The notes under the pieces were generated by a model. The model was not told the origin of the DNA, ran no database searches, and saw only the letters and a program-made list of their open reading frames with translations. The translations under genes were made by a program, and so were the position numbers. From Comamonadaceae bacterium (GTDB lineage Bacteria > Pseudomonadota > Gammaproteobacteria > Burkholderiales > Burkholderiaceae_C), in contig CANJQN010000049.1 in assembly GCA_947476465.1 (NCBI GenBank), positions 1 through 33,931 of the forward strand: DNA of 33,931 bases, read 5' to 3'. Numbering within the stretch: position 1 is the stretch's first letter; the number at the start of each line of letters is the position of its first letter. Below are positions 6,857 to 14,253 of the stretch, one piece after another.

Positions 6857-7675
6857 ATGGCCGATTTTCTCAATCATCCCGCAGTACAGGCGGGCGTCGT
6901 GCCATTTGTGCTGGCGCTGTTGATCGGTGCGGTGTTGGCGCCGACCCGCTTGCTCGGTCTGGCGCAACTGGCGGGCTTTCTCGCCGTGGTCTGGCTGGCC
7001 TTTGGCTTTTCCTTCGCTCCGATGACCGCCGTGCGCAAGCTGGTGGTGGCCGCAGCGGCATCCGGCGTGGCGCTGATCGTGCTCGAGGTGGCGGCGGCAG
7101 CGGGCAGGGCGCGCATCCGGGCACTCGTGCTGTTGTTGACCGCGGCCGCGTCCCTATGGATGTTGTCGCGTCTGATCGAGCAAAGGGCCTGGTCTGACAC
7201 CCTCTTGCCGGCGGCAGCCTCGGCACTGTTCGTCACTGCGATGGTCGAGGCCATGCTGCGGGCCAGCCGGGACCCGTTCAAGGGCGCGGCAGCCGGCCTG
7301 TCGCTGGGGCTCGGCACGGGCGCACTGGCGCTGCTGGGCTCTTCGGTCGTTCTGGCGATGGGCGCCATTGGCGTGGGCGCCGCCGCTGGCGCCTGCCTGC
7401 TGGTGCAGATGCTGCGCCGCCGAGGCACCCCGCCGGGTACGACGATCAGTCTGCCAGCCGCCCTGATCTGCGCCATGACAGTGACGCTGGTCGCCTGGCA
7501 GCGCACCCTGCCCTGGTATTGCCTGCTGCCATTATTGGCCACGCCCTTTGCCGCATCGCTGGCGCCGGCACGGGGTCATCCACTGGTACGGGCGGTGACC
7601 GCTTCGACACTGGCACTCGTTCCCGTCCTGCTGTCCGTTGGATTGGCCTTGGCGGCCGGGCGGCAGTTCCCCTGA
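6857..7675 (+). CDS. Polytopic inner-membrane protein, function unknown
   Basis: About 272 residues, nearly all hydrophobic: helices are visible at residues 10–27, 32–52, 57–76 and 82–100, further ones around 140–190, and two at the C-terminus, with short Arg-rich loops. I recognise no family motif. ATG 6857 (MADFLNHPAVQAGVV) is chosen because the sequence before it is Arg/Ser-rich and not membrane-like, although no ribosome site is visible. It is followed 31 bases later by yceI and may share its transcript. A 10-base palindrome CCCCTAGGGG lies upstream at 6794–6803. Confidence 0.7.
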   Translation: MADFLNHPAVQAGVVPFVLALLIGAVLAPTRLLGLAQLAGFLAVVWLAFGFSFAPMTAVRKLVVAAAASGVALIVLEVAAAAGRARIRALVLLLTAAASLWMLSRLIEQRAWSDTLLPAAASALFVTAMVEAMLRASRDPFKGAAAGLSLGLGTGALALLGSSVVLAMGAIGVGAAAGACLLVQMLRRRGTPPGTTISLPAALICAMTVTLVAWQRTLPWYCLLPLLATPFAASLAPARGHPLVRAVTASTLALVPVLLSVGLALAAGRQFP

Positions 7676-7706
7676 GATCCACGGTTTTACCCACAAGGAG
7701 ACACCC

Positions 7707-8273
7707 ATGAAACGCCTGATCAAGTTCCTGCCGGTTCTGCTGTTCCCGCTGAGCGCCCTGGCGAACCCGGTGAACTACACCGTCGACCCGAATCACTCCT
7801 ACGCTTACTTCAGCGTGACCCATCTGGGCATGACCACCATTCAAGGCCGCTTCGATCAGACGGCCGGCAAGGTCACGGTCGATCTGGCCGCCAAGACCGG
7901 CTCCATGGAAATCCAGGTTCCCACCGCCTCGGCGTCCACGGGTCTGCGCTCCAGGGATGACATGCTCAAGGGCCCGGACTGGTTCAACAGCAATGAGTTC
8001 GCCAACATGGTGTATCGCTCTAGCCGGTTTGCCTTTGCCGGGGACAAGCTGGAGAGTATCGAGGGCACACTGACCCTTGCGGGCGTCACCAAGCCCCTGA
8101 AGCTGAACGTGACGACGTTCAGGTGCGGTGCGCACCCCTTCAACCGCAAGGCGATGTGCGGCGCCACCGCCGAAGCCACGCTCAAGCGTTCGGACTTCGG
8201 GGTCAAGGCGGCGATGGGTGCCGTGTCGGACGAGGTTCGCCTGCAGCTCAGCGTCGAGGTCATCGCCGAGTAG
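7707..8273 (+). CDS. yceI: YceI-family periplasmic lipid-binding protein
   Basis: A 188-residue protein. Residues 1–19 (MKRLIKFLPVLLFPLSALA) are a classic signal peptide with cleavage before NPVNYTVDP. The mature part is a YceI lipocalin-like barrel: VDPNHSYAYFSVTHLGMTTIQGRF, then SMEIQVPTAS and GVTKPLKLNVTTFRC…MCGATAEATLKRSDFGV. YceI proteins bind polyisoprenoids or amphiphilic ligands in the periplasm. The two cysteines in the FRCG…MCGA region may form a disulfide. AAGGAG at 7695–7700 is 6 bases from the start. It converges on the TlpA-like gene, leaving 15 bases between them. Confidence 0.93.
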   Translation: MKRLIKFLPVLLFPLSALANPVNYTVDPNHSYAYFSVTHLGMTTIQGRFDQTAGKVTVDLAAKTGSMEIQVPTASASTGLRSRDDMLKGPDWFNSNEFANMVYRSSRFAFAGDKLESIEGTLTLAGVTKPLKLNVTTFRCGAHPFNRKAMCGATAEATLKRSDFGVKAAMGAVSDEVRLQLSVEVIAE

Positions 8274-8288
8274 GCCGGCGAGCCGCGC

Positions 8289-8798
8289 TCACGCCTGCGC
8301 GAGCAGCTTCTCGATCAGGCGGTGCAGTTCCGCGAAGTCGGGCGACCCGATGTAGCGCTTGACGATCTGCCCATGTTTGTCCACGACATAGGTGGTGGGC
8401 GTGAGCGTGACGTCGCCCCAGGCCTTTGCCACGGCGCCAGTGTTGTCGATGGCGACCTGGAAGGGCAGCTTGCGCGATTCGGCGAAGTTCACCACGTAGG
8501 CGGGGGGGTCGTAGCTCATCGCGACGGCCAGGGTGTCAAAGCCTCGGGCGTGGTACTTGGTGTGCGTGGCGACCAGCTCAGGCATCTCACCGACGCAGGT
8601 GGTGCAGCTGGTGGCCCAGAAATTCACGAGAGTGACACGCCCTTTGAGGTCGGCCGTGCTCTTTTGACTGCCGTCGAGCAGGACAAAAGTGGACGCTGGC
8701 GCCTGCGCGCTGCCGGTGCGCAGGAACACGCCGGCCGCCACAGCCAGGACCACCACCGCAGCAGCGGCGCCGAAAATTCGCTTGTTCATCGTCTTCAT
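8289..8798 (-). CDS. Membrane-anchored TlpA/ResA-like thiol-disulfide protein
   Basis: A 169-residue protein with one N-terminal hydrophobic segment (residues 8–26) as membrane anchor or uncleaved signal, then a thioredoxin fold facing the periplasm. The redox motif is FWATSCTTC (Cys65, Cys68), followed by EMPELV. The cis-proline loop is LTPTTYVVDKHGQIV. TlpA/ResA proteins reduce cysteines of apocytochromes or copper chaperones or serve general periplasmic thiol reduction; no cytochrome gene is adjacent, so the partner is unknown. ATG 8798 or the ATG three codons later are both possible. Confidence 0.9.
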   Translation of the reverse strand: MKTMNKRIFGAAAAVVVLAVAAGVFLRTGSAQAPASTFVLLDGSQKSTADLKGRVTLVNFWATSCTTCVGEMPELVATHTKYHARGFDTLAVAMSYDPPAYVVNFAESRKLPFQVAIDNTGAVAKAWGDVTLTPTTYVVDKHGQIVKRYIGSPDFAELHRLIEKLLAQA

Positions 8799-8829
8799 GG
8801 TGTGAAGACGCCATTGTGCCCTGGGCCGG

Positions 8830-9945
8830 TCACTGACCCAAGGCGAGGGTCATGGCCGCCTGCAGGTGCTGGGTGACAGCGTCGCGGCCGACCCGGCTGA
8901 TGCTGGTGTCGTCCCAGGTCGAAAGCTCGAATCCGCTGTCGCTGGAGGTAATCTCCACCGCCGGCAGGTCCAGTCCCTGGCGGGCCACCTCGGCGCGCAG
9001 GGCGTCGAAGGATTCGTCGTGCAGGCTCTCGTCGATGACGATCAGGGCCGGCAGGGCGGCCCTGCATTGCCGGATCGCGTCGGCCATGTTCGGCGCGGAC
9101 TCCAGCTTCATGCGCATGCGCCGGCAGATGTCCTTGACCTCGCGCAGCAGCCGCTGATCGTCGGTGACCAGCAAGGCGGTGGCGCCGTCGGCCGCCTTGG
9201 CGCCGTGCGACATCTGCCAGGTGTCGGGGTCGAGGTGGCGCTCCCCTTCCTGGGCGGTCAGGCCCGACAGGGTGTTGACTGTCCGAGGAAACTCCAGCGA
9301 CACCTGGACATAAGCCGGTGTGACCTCTCGGCGCACGGCGACGCCCATGGTGCGGGCGGCGTGCACGATCAATTGCCATGCCAGGTTGTCGGGTACCCGA
9401 TCATCGGGGGCGCCGGCGGGTGGCTCCTGGCGCAAGGCCCGGACCACCAGCAGGCCGTGTTCCGGCCAGTTCTTCATGCCCAGCTTGACCAGCAGCTTTT
9501 CGCCCATCTGCGAGGCCCAGCCGAAGGTCGCTTCGAGCAGGCTGACCAGCAGGCCCGGATCGACGATGACGTCGACCGGCCGCAGTTGCTGGCGCAGACC
9601 CAGCCCCGACCGGCGCCAGCTCGCATTGGGCTGCATGAGCACATCCAGAGCGGCCTCGTGCAAGGCCAGACGCTCGTGCGACTGGCGCAGGTGGCCGTCG
9701 GCCAGCCGGCCGAGTTGCTGACTGTGCAGGCTGATGGTGTGGATGCGCTGGAGCGCCGCGTCCAGGGCGTCCAATTGGGCGGGCGCCAGGGCCCGCTGCT
9801 CGCGCAATCCGCGCAACAGCGCGTCGAGGTCTGTGACGGGCGGCGCAAGGCTCGCGCCGATGGCTTGCGCCATCTGAGCGGCGCTGACTTCCTCGGTGGC
9901 CTGCGTGGCCGTCTGCTCTTTGTTGGGTGTTGCTGCTGCCGGCAT
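8830..9945 (-). CDS. Degenerate histidine-kinase-like/receiver-like protein
   Basis: A 371-residue soluble protein. Residues about 60–105 are helical and resemble a dimerisation region. Residues 128–222 match the outline of a kinase HATPase domain: VDPGLLVSLLEATFGWASQMG takes the place of the N box but lacks its asparagine, the ATP-lid glycine motifs are absent, and LAWQLIVHAARTMG…VSLEF is the closing strand. Residues 256–370 look like a receiver: VTDD acid pair (262–263), and LIVIDESL with Asp305 at the phosphorylation position. ATP use is unlikely, so it may be a pseudokinase or scaffold. ATG 9945 is preferred over a TTG at 9984 because AAAGGAG lies 11 bases before it. Domain calls are by eye. 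Confidence 0.65.
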   Translation of the reverse strand: MPAAATPNKEQTATQATEEVSAAQMAQAIGASLAPPVTDLDALLRGLREQRALAPAQLDALDAALQRIHTISLHSQQLGRLADGHLRQSHERLALHEAALDVLMQPNASWRRSGLGLRQQLRPVDVIVDPGLLVSLLEATFGWASQMGEKLLVKLGMKNWPEHGLLVVRALRQEPPAGAPDDRVPDNLAWQLIVHAARTMGVAVRREVTPAYVQVSLEFPRTVNTLSGLTAQEGERHLDPDTWQMSHGAKAADGATALLVTDDQRLLREVKDICRRMRMKLESAPNMADAIRQCRAALPALIVIDESLHDESFDALRAEVARQGLDLPAVEITSSDSGFELSTWDDTSISRVGRDAVTQHLQAAMTLALGQ

Positions 9946-10008
9946 GATGGCCCAAGCTCCTTTGCTGCCGAACTCTAGGCCCAAACCGGGCTTCCTGCCA
10001 CTGCTGCG

Positions 10009-10428
10009 CTAGGGGCCGATGCCGTCGACCAACACTCGCACCAGATCCTGCGGGGCGCTGACCATCGGGTCATCGCCAGTCTTGCGCTCGATCACACGGC
10101 CGCCGCGCTGCCAGTGCCCGTCCCAGAAAGAAGGGTCCGCGAGCCGCAGCCGGATCGGGCCGATGGTCGCCAAGGCGGGGGCGATCATCCCGGCGTAGGA
10201 GTGGACCGCCAGCACCACGTCGTCGAGCTCCTCGGCCTCGAGGGTCTTGGCGAGGTCGGCGATGTGGGTCTCGAGCGTGATGGCCGAGGACGGCAGGTGC
10301 GCCCGCTCGCCCAGACCGGTCAGTGTCACGGCGTGAACGCGGTGGGCCGCGGCGGGCAGGGCCCACACAACGCGGTGCCAACACCAGCCGCCATGCCATG
10401 CCCCATGAACCCGTACGAAATTCGCGAT
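10009..10428 (-). pseudogene. Decayed alpha/beta hydrolase (esterase-like), truncated
   Basis: The reading frame begins with an alpha/beta-hydrolase N-terminus, ANFVRVHGAWHGGWCW and later LTGLGERAHL, as in plant methylesterase-like bacterial hydrolases of about 230–240 residues. The serine elbow is present but altered (AVHSYAGM instead of GHSYGGM). After about residue 80 similarity stops and the frame ends at about 139 residues, without the acid and histidine region. Where the family has ATG (MANFV), this copy has ATC at 10426–10428, and GGGAG still stands 8 bases upstream. A lost start plus truncation points to a dying gene. The last 40 residues (SFWDGHWQRGG…) are unassigned. Confidence 0.6.
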
Positions 10429-10511
10429 GAGGTTTCTCCCGGCTTGTTCACGAAAAGTGCGCCGCTCACCCCGCCAGTGGGCAGATGACGGCTTTATTGT
10501 CGGCCATGAGG

Positions 10512-10540
10512 GTGTCATTGCGGCGGGCACACGGGATAAT
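10512..10540 (+). promoter_or_regulatory. Possible promoter of the PTS genes, with leaderless start
   Basis: GTGTCA (10512–10517), a 17-base spacer and GATAAT (10535–10540). The expected transcription start, about 7 bases after the -10 box, falls at the ATG of the EIIA gene (10549), which has no ribosome-binding sequence. This fits a leaderless or nearly leaderless mRNA. Consensus match is moderate. Confidence 0.4.
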
Positions 10541-10548
10541 CGTCGCCA

Positions 10549-11007
10549 ATGAACGCCATCCTGATCATTGGCCACGCGCCGCTGGCGCATGCGCTGCGCC
10601 AATGCGCACTGCACGTGTTTCCAGACTGCGGGCCGAGTGTTGCCGCCATCGATGTGCAGCCCAACCTCTCGCCCGACGAAACCCTGGCGACTGCGCGCAT
10701 CGCCATGGAGCAGTTGACGCATTCGCCGCAGGTCAAGGGTGTGCTCGTGCTCACCGACATCTTCGGCGCCACGCCGAGCAATGTCGCGCAGCGTCTCGTG
10801 GACGGCGCGCGCTCGCGGCTGGTGACTGGGGTTAACCTGCCGATGGTGTTGCGCAGCGTGAGCTATCGGCACGAGCCCCTGGACGCCCTGGTGGCGCGTG
10901 CCGTGACCGGCGGAACACAAGGCGTAATGCAGGTGTCGACCTCGGCGCCCCAGAATCAGAACAACAGACGCAAAGATGATCAAGACAAGTACGACCATCA
11001 GCAATAA
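10549..11007 (+). CDS. PTS EIIA component, mannose family
   Basis: A 152-residue cytoplasmic EIIA(Man)-type domain. The phospho-accepting histidine is His9 in ILIIGHAPLA; KGVLVLTDIFGATPSN and TGVNLPMVLRSV match the family. It receives phosphate from HPr. No EIIB, EIIC or EIID gene is nearby, so it is probably a regulatory terminal phospho-acceptor, as described for betaproteobacterial PTS, rather than part of a sugar transporter. The last 32 bases overlap the HPr gene, and the final residues (RRKDDQDKYDHQQ) are a charged tail from that overlap. No ribosome site precedes the ATG. Confidence 0.9.
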   Translation: MNAILIIGHAPLAHALRQCALHVFPDCGPSVAAIDVQPNLSPDETLATARIAMEQLTHSPQVKGVLVLTDIFGATPSNVAQRLVDGARSRLVTGVNLPMVLRSVSYRHEPLDALVARAVTGGTQGVMQVSTSAPQNQNNRRKDDQDKYDHQQ

Positions 11008-11245
11008 GCTGGGGCTGCACGCCCGCGCATCGGCCAAGCTCACCAAGCTGGCCGGCGCGTTCCCGTGCGAGGTGTGGATCAGCAGAGGGGAGCGGCGCGT
11101 GAACGCCAAGAGCATCATGGGCGTGATGATGCTGGCCGCCGGCATCGGCACCGAGGTCACCTTTGAGACCGAGGGCGAGCGCGAGCAGCAGGCGATGGAC
11201 GCGCTGCTGGCCCTGATCCACGACAAATTCGGCGAGGGCGAATGA
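10976..11245 (+). CDS. ptsH: Phosphocarrier protein HPr
   Basis: An 89-residue HPr. His15 in NKLGLHARASAKL is the residue phosphorylated by EI, and Ser46 in NAKSIMGVMML is the HPr-kinase site, both conserved. It passes phosphate from EI to EIIA. The start lies 32 bases inside the end of the EIIA gene in another frame and has only a weak ribosome site (CAAAG), so translation is probably coupled to EIIA. The conserved Ser46 suggests that an HprK kinase is encoded elsewhere. Confidence 0.96.
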   Translation: MIKTSTTISNKLGLHARASAKLTKLAGAFPCEVWISRGERRVNAKSIMGVMMLAAGIGTEVTFETEGEREQQAMDALLALIHDKFGEGE

Positions 11246-11258
11246 CGGAGGTGCGCGC

Positions 11259-13025
11259 ATGACGTTTGCCATCCACGGCCTTCCGGTGGCCCGTGGCATC
11301 GCCATCGGGCGGGCGGTGCTGATGGCCGGCCGGGTCGACGTGGCCCACTACTTCATCGAGCCCGCACAGGTCGCGGCCGAAATCGACCGTGTCCGCGCCG
11401 GCCGTGATGCGGTGATCGAGGAGATGCGCCGGCTGCAGCACACCATCACCGGCATGGGCCCCAAGGAGGCGCCGCACGAGTTGTCGGCCCTGCTCGACGT
11501 TCACCTGATGCTGCTGCAGGATCCGGACCTCATCGCTGGCGTCAAGCACTGGATCACCGACCGTCTCTACAACGCGGAGTGGGCGCTGACAACACAGCTG
11601 GAGGCGATTTCTCGCCAGTTCGATGAGATGGAGGACGAGTACCTGCGTGAGCGCAAGGCCGACCTGGAGCAGGTCGCCGGACGGGTGCTGCGCTTCATGA
11701 AAGGCGTTCCGTCGCCGGTCGTGCCGCCGCCGGCGCCGCGCCGCGGCGTGCCGCGCCAGCAGGATCTGCTGCTCGACGGCACCGTCGATGTGCCGCTGGT
11801 GCTCATCGCGCACGACCTGTCTCCGGCCGACATGCTGCAGTTCAAGCAGAGCGTGTTCGCCGGCTTCGTCACCGACGTGGGCGGCAAGACCTCCCACACC
11901 GCCATCGTGGCGCGCAGCATGGACATCCCGGCGGTGGTGGGCGCGCGCAGCGCCAGCCAGCTGGTGCGCCAGGACGACTGGGTCATCATCGACGGCGATG
12001 CCGGGGTGATGATCGTCGACCCTTCGCCCATCATCCTGGCCGAATACGGCTTCAAGCAGCGCCAGGCCGAACTCGAGCGTGGACGCCTGTCACGGCTGCG
12101 GCACACGCCGGCGGTCACCCTGGATGGCCAGAAGATCGAGTTGCTGGCCAACATTGAACTGCCGGAAGACGCCCCGGCCGCAGTCGACGCTGGCGCGGTC
12201 GGCGTGGGCCTGTTCCGCAGCGAGTTCATGTTCATGGGCCGGGACGGCCACCTGCCGGACGAGGAAGAGCAATACCAGGCCTACCGCCGCGCGGTCGAAG
12301 GCATGCAGGGGATGCCGGTCACCATCCGCACGGTCGACATCGGCGCCGACAAGCCGCTCGATTCGCGCCGCACCGACGACCATCTCAATCCGGCGCTGGG
12401 CCTGCGCGCCATCCGCTGGAGCCTGGCCGATCCGGCCATGTTCCTCACCCAGCTGCGCGCCATCTTGCGCGCGGCCGTGCACGGCAAGGTCAACATGCTC
12501 ATTCCGATGCTGGCCCACGCCAGTGAGATTCGCCAGACGGTGTCGCTGGTCGACCATGCCCGCGCCGAACTGGACAACCGCGGCGTCGCCTATGGGCCGG
12601 TGGCGCTGGGCGCGATGATCGAGATTCCGGCCGCGGCGCTGACCCTGCGTACGTTTCTCAAGTACTTTGACTTCTTGTCGATCGGCACCAACGACCTGAT
12701 CCAGTACACCCTGGCCATCGATCGCGCCGACGAATCGGTCGCCCACCTGTACGACCCGCTGCACCCGGCGGTGCTGCGGTTGGTGGCCGACACCATCGCG
12801 CAGTCCCAGGCCCTGGGCAAACCGGTGAGCGTGTGCGGCGAGATGGCCGGCGACACTGCCATGACCCGGCTGCTGCTGGGGCTGGGCTTGCGCAGCTTTT
12901 CGATGCATCCGGCGCAGATTCTCGCGGTCAAGCAGGAGGTGCTGCGCGCCGACACCCAGCGGTTGAAGGTCTGGGCGCAGACGGTCCTGGACGCCGAGGA
13001 TCCGGCCCGCATGCTCGAAACCTGA
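11259..13025 (+). CDS. ptsI: PTS enzyme I (phosphoenolpyruvate-protein phosphotransferase)
   Basis: A 588-residue enzyme I, normal length. It autophosphorylates with phosphoenolpyruvate and passes phosphate to HPr. The N-terminal half has the HPr-binding helical region and the swivelling domain with active His213 in GGKTSHTAIVARS; the C-terminal barrel has GLFRSEFMFM, RTVDIGADKP, SIGTNDLIQY and the catalytic Cys526 in VSVCGEMAGD. A Pro/Arg-rich linker (PSPVVPPPAPRRG, 151–163) sits before the swivelling domain. GGAGG at 11247–11251 is 7 bases from the ATG. It converges on the DUF1501 gene with 18 bases between. Confidence 0.97.
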   Translation: MTFAIHGLPVARGIAIGRAVLMAGRVDVAHYFIEPAQVAAEIDRVRAGRDAVIEEMRRLQHTITGMGPKEAPHELSALLDVHLMLLQDPDLIAGVKHWITDRLYNAEWALTTQLEAISRQFDEMEDEYLRERKADLEQVAGRVLRFMKGVPSPVVPPPAPRRGVPRQQDLLLDGTVDVPLVLIAHDLSPADMLQFKQSVFAGFVTDVGGKTSHTAIVARSMDIPAVVGARSASQLVRQDDWVIIDGDAGVMIVDPSPIILAEYGFKQRQAELERGRLSRLRHTPAVTLDGQKIELLANIELPEDAPAAVDAGAVGVGLFRSEFMFMGRDGHLPDEEEQYQAYRRAVEGMQGMPVTIRTVDIGADKPLDSRRTDDHLNPALGLRAIRWSLADPAMFLTQLRAILRAAVHGKVNMLIPMLAHASEIRQTVSLVDHARAELDNRGVAYGPVALGAMIEIPAAALTLRTFLKYFDFLSIGTNDLIQYTLAIDRADESVAHLYDPLHPAVLRLVADTIAQSQALGKPVSVCGEMAGDTAMTRLLLGLGLRSFSMHPAQILAVKQEVLRADTQRLKVWAQTVLDAEDPARMLET

Positions 13026-13043
13026 GCACAGAGCGCTGGCACT

Positions 13044-14231
13044 TCAAACCAGAGCGATGTCGTCCGTTTGCGCGCCCGGAAAGACGCGATCGAGCCGCGC
13101 CGCATCCAGCCCGTACATCCGGCGCAGCAGACCGCCCAGCACCGCGCGGTATTCGTTGAGCACCGGATAGTCGCGGTTCTCGAACAGGGTGGCGGCCTCC
13201 ACACGCTGCTGGCGGCCCGCGACCTGGGCGCCGCGGATGCCGCCACCGAGTACCCAGTACACTGTGCCGTGGCCATGATCGGTGCCGCGGTTACCGTTCT
13301 CGCGGAAGGTGCGGCCGAATTCACTCAAGACCACGACCACTGTCTCGCGCCAGGCGGGGCCCATCTCCTGGCTGTAGGCCGCCAGCCCGCGGCCCAACTC
13401 GCCCAGACGGGTGGCGAGAAAGCCGCTCGCGCCGCCCTGCCCCACGTGGGTGTCCCAGCCGCCCACATCGACGAATCCGATGTGGTACCTCTCGCGCATC
13501 AGCCGGGCGATGCGCCGGGCCTGCGCTTCGAAGCTGCTCGTGCTCAGGGCGTTGCGGTCGGCGGCGGCCATCTCGGCGGCCATCTGGCGCATCTCTTCGC
13601 GGACCGCGAAGCCCTGGTTCACACGCGGCGCCAGGGGGGTGTCGGCATACATGGACGCGATCACAGCGCTTTGCCGGGCGTCGAAGCCGGTGGTTGATAG
13701 CGATCGCAGGCCGGCGTTGGCCACGCGGGCGGGGCCCTGAAACACCCGAGGCAACTGATCGGTGAACGACATGGCGGGGGTGCCGCCGAGCACGCTCACC
13801 AGGCGATTGAGAAAGCCGGACTGGAAGTCGCGCGGCCCGTTCAGGTCCTGGCCGAGCTCGATGCGGTCCTGGGTTTCGAAGTGGCTGCGCGAGGTGTCGT
13901 GCGTGCCCGCGAACGGCACGAAGGCCAGCTGGCCCGCGGCGTACAGCGGATGCAGCGCCGGCCCAAGCGCCGGATGCAGCCCCCAGTCGGTGTCCAGGGT
14001 CAACGCCGCGTTCGCATTGCCAGCGTCGGGGCGGGCAATGGCGATGTTGGGGCGCAGCTCGTAATACGACTGGCTGCCCACGGGCACCAACAGGTTGGCG
14101 GCGTCATACCCCCCGCGCAGGAACACCACCAGCAGGCGCGTGCCGCCTGCGGCCGGCGCGGCGAACAGGCCGGTGGCGCAGGCGGCCAGCGGCCCGGCGG
14201 CGAGCGCTTTCAGTGTGTGGCGGCGGTCCAT
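13044..14231 (-). CDS. DUF1501 exported protein
   Basis: A 395-residue DUF1501 protein. The N-terminus MDRRHTLKALAAGPLAACATGLFAAPA looks like a twin-arginine-type signal with an Arg-Arg pair, hydrophobic core and AxA-like ending. The mature part belongs to the alkaline-phosphatase-like/sulfatase-like superfamily: LLVVFLRGGYDAANLLVP, GTHDTSRSHFETQD, GFVDVGGWDTHVGQGG, VVVLSEFGRTFRENGNRGTDHGHGTVYWVLGGG. The Asp/His sites resemble metal ligands of that superfamily. Its biochemical function is unknown. It follows DUF1800 by 22 bases, a pairing seen in many bacteria. Confidence 0.93.
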   Translation of the reverse strand: MDRRHTLKALAAGPLAACATGLFAAPAAGGTRLLVVFLRGGYDAANLLVPVGSQSYYELRPNIAIARPDAGNANAALTLDTDWGLHPALGPALHPLYAAGQLAFVPFAGTHDTSRSHFETQDRIELGQDLNGPRDFQSGFLNRLVSVLGGTPAMSFTDQLPRVFQGPARVANAGLRSLSTTGFDARQSAVIASMYADTPLAPRVNQGFAVREEMRQMAAEMAAADRNALSTSSFEAQARRIARLMRERYHIGFVDVGGWDTHVGQGGASGFLATRLGELGRGLAAYSQEMGPAWRETVVVVLSEFGRTFRENGNRGTDHGHGTVYWVLGGGIRGAQVAGRQQRVEAATLFENRDYPVLNEYRAVLGGLLRRMYGLDAARLDRVFPGAQTDDIALV

Positions 14232-14253
14232 GGCGGGCGGCCCTCCTGGCTGG

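Noticed and set aside
10429..11226. Upstream extension of the minus-strand frame at 10009 as a 405-residue protein
   Set aside because: The extension runs antisense through the EIIA and HPr genes and has no family similarity; only the part after 10,428 resembles a hydrolase.
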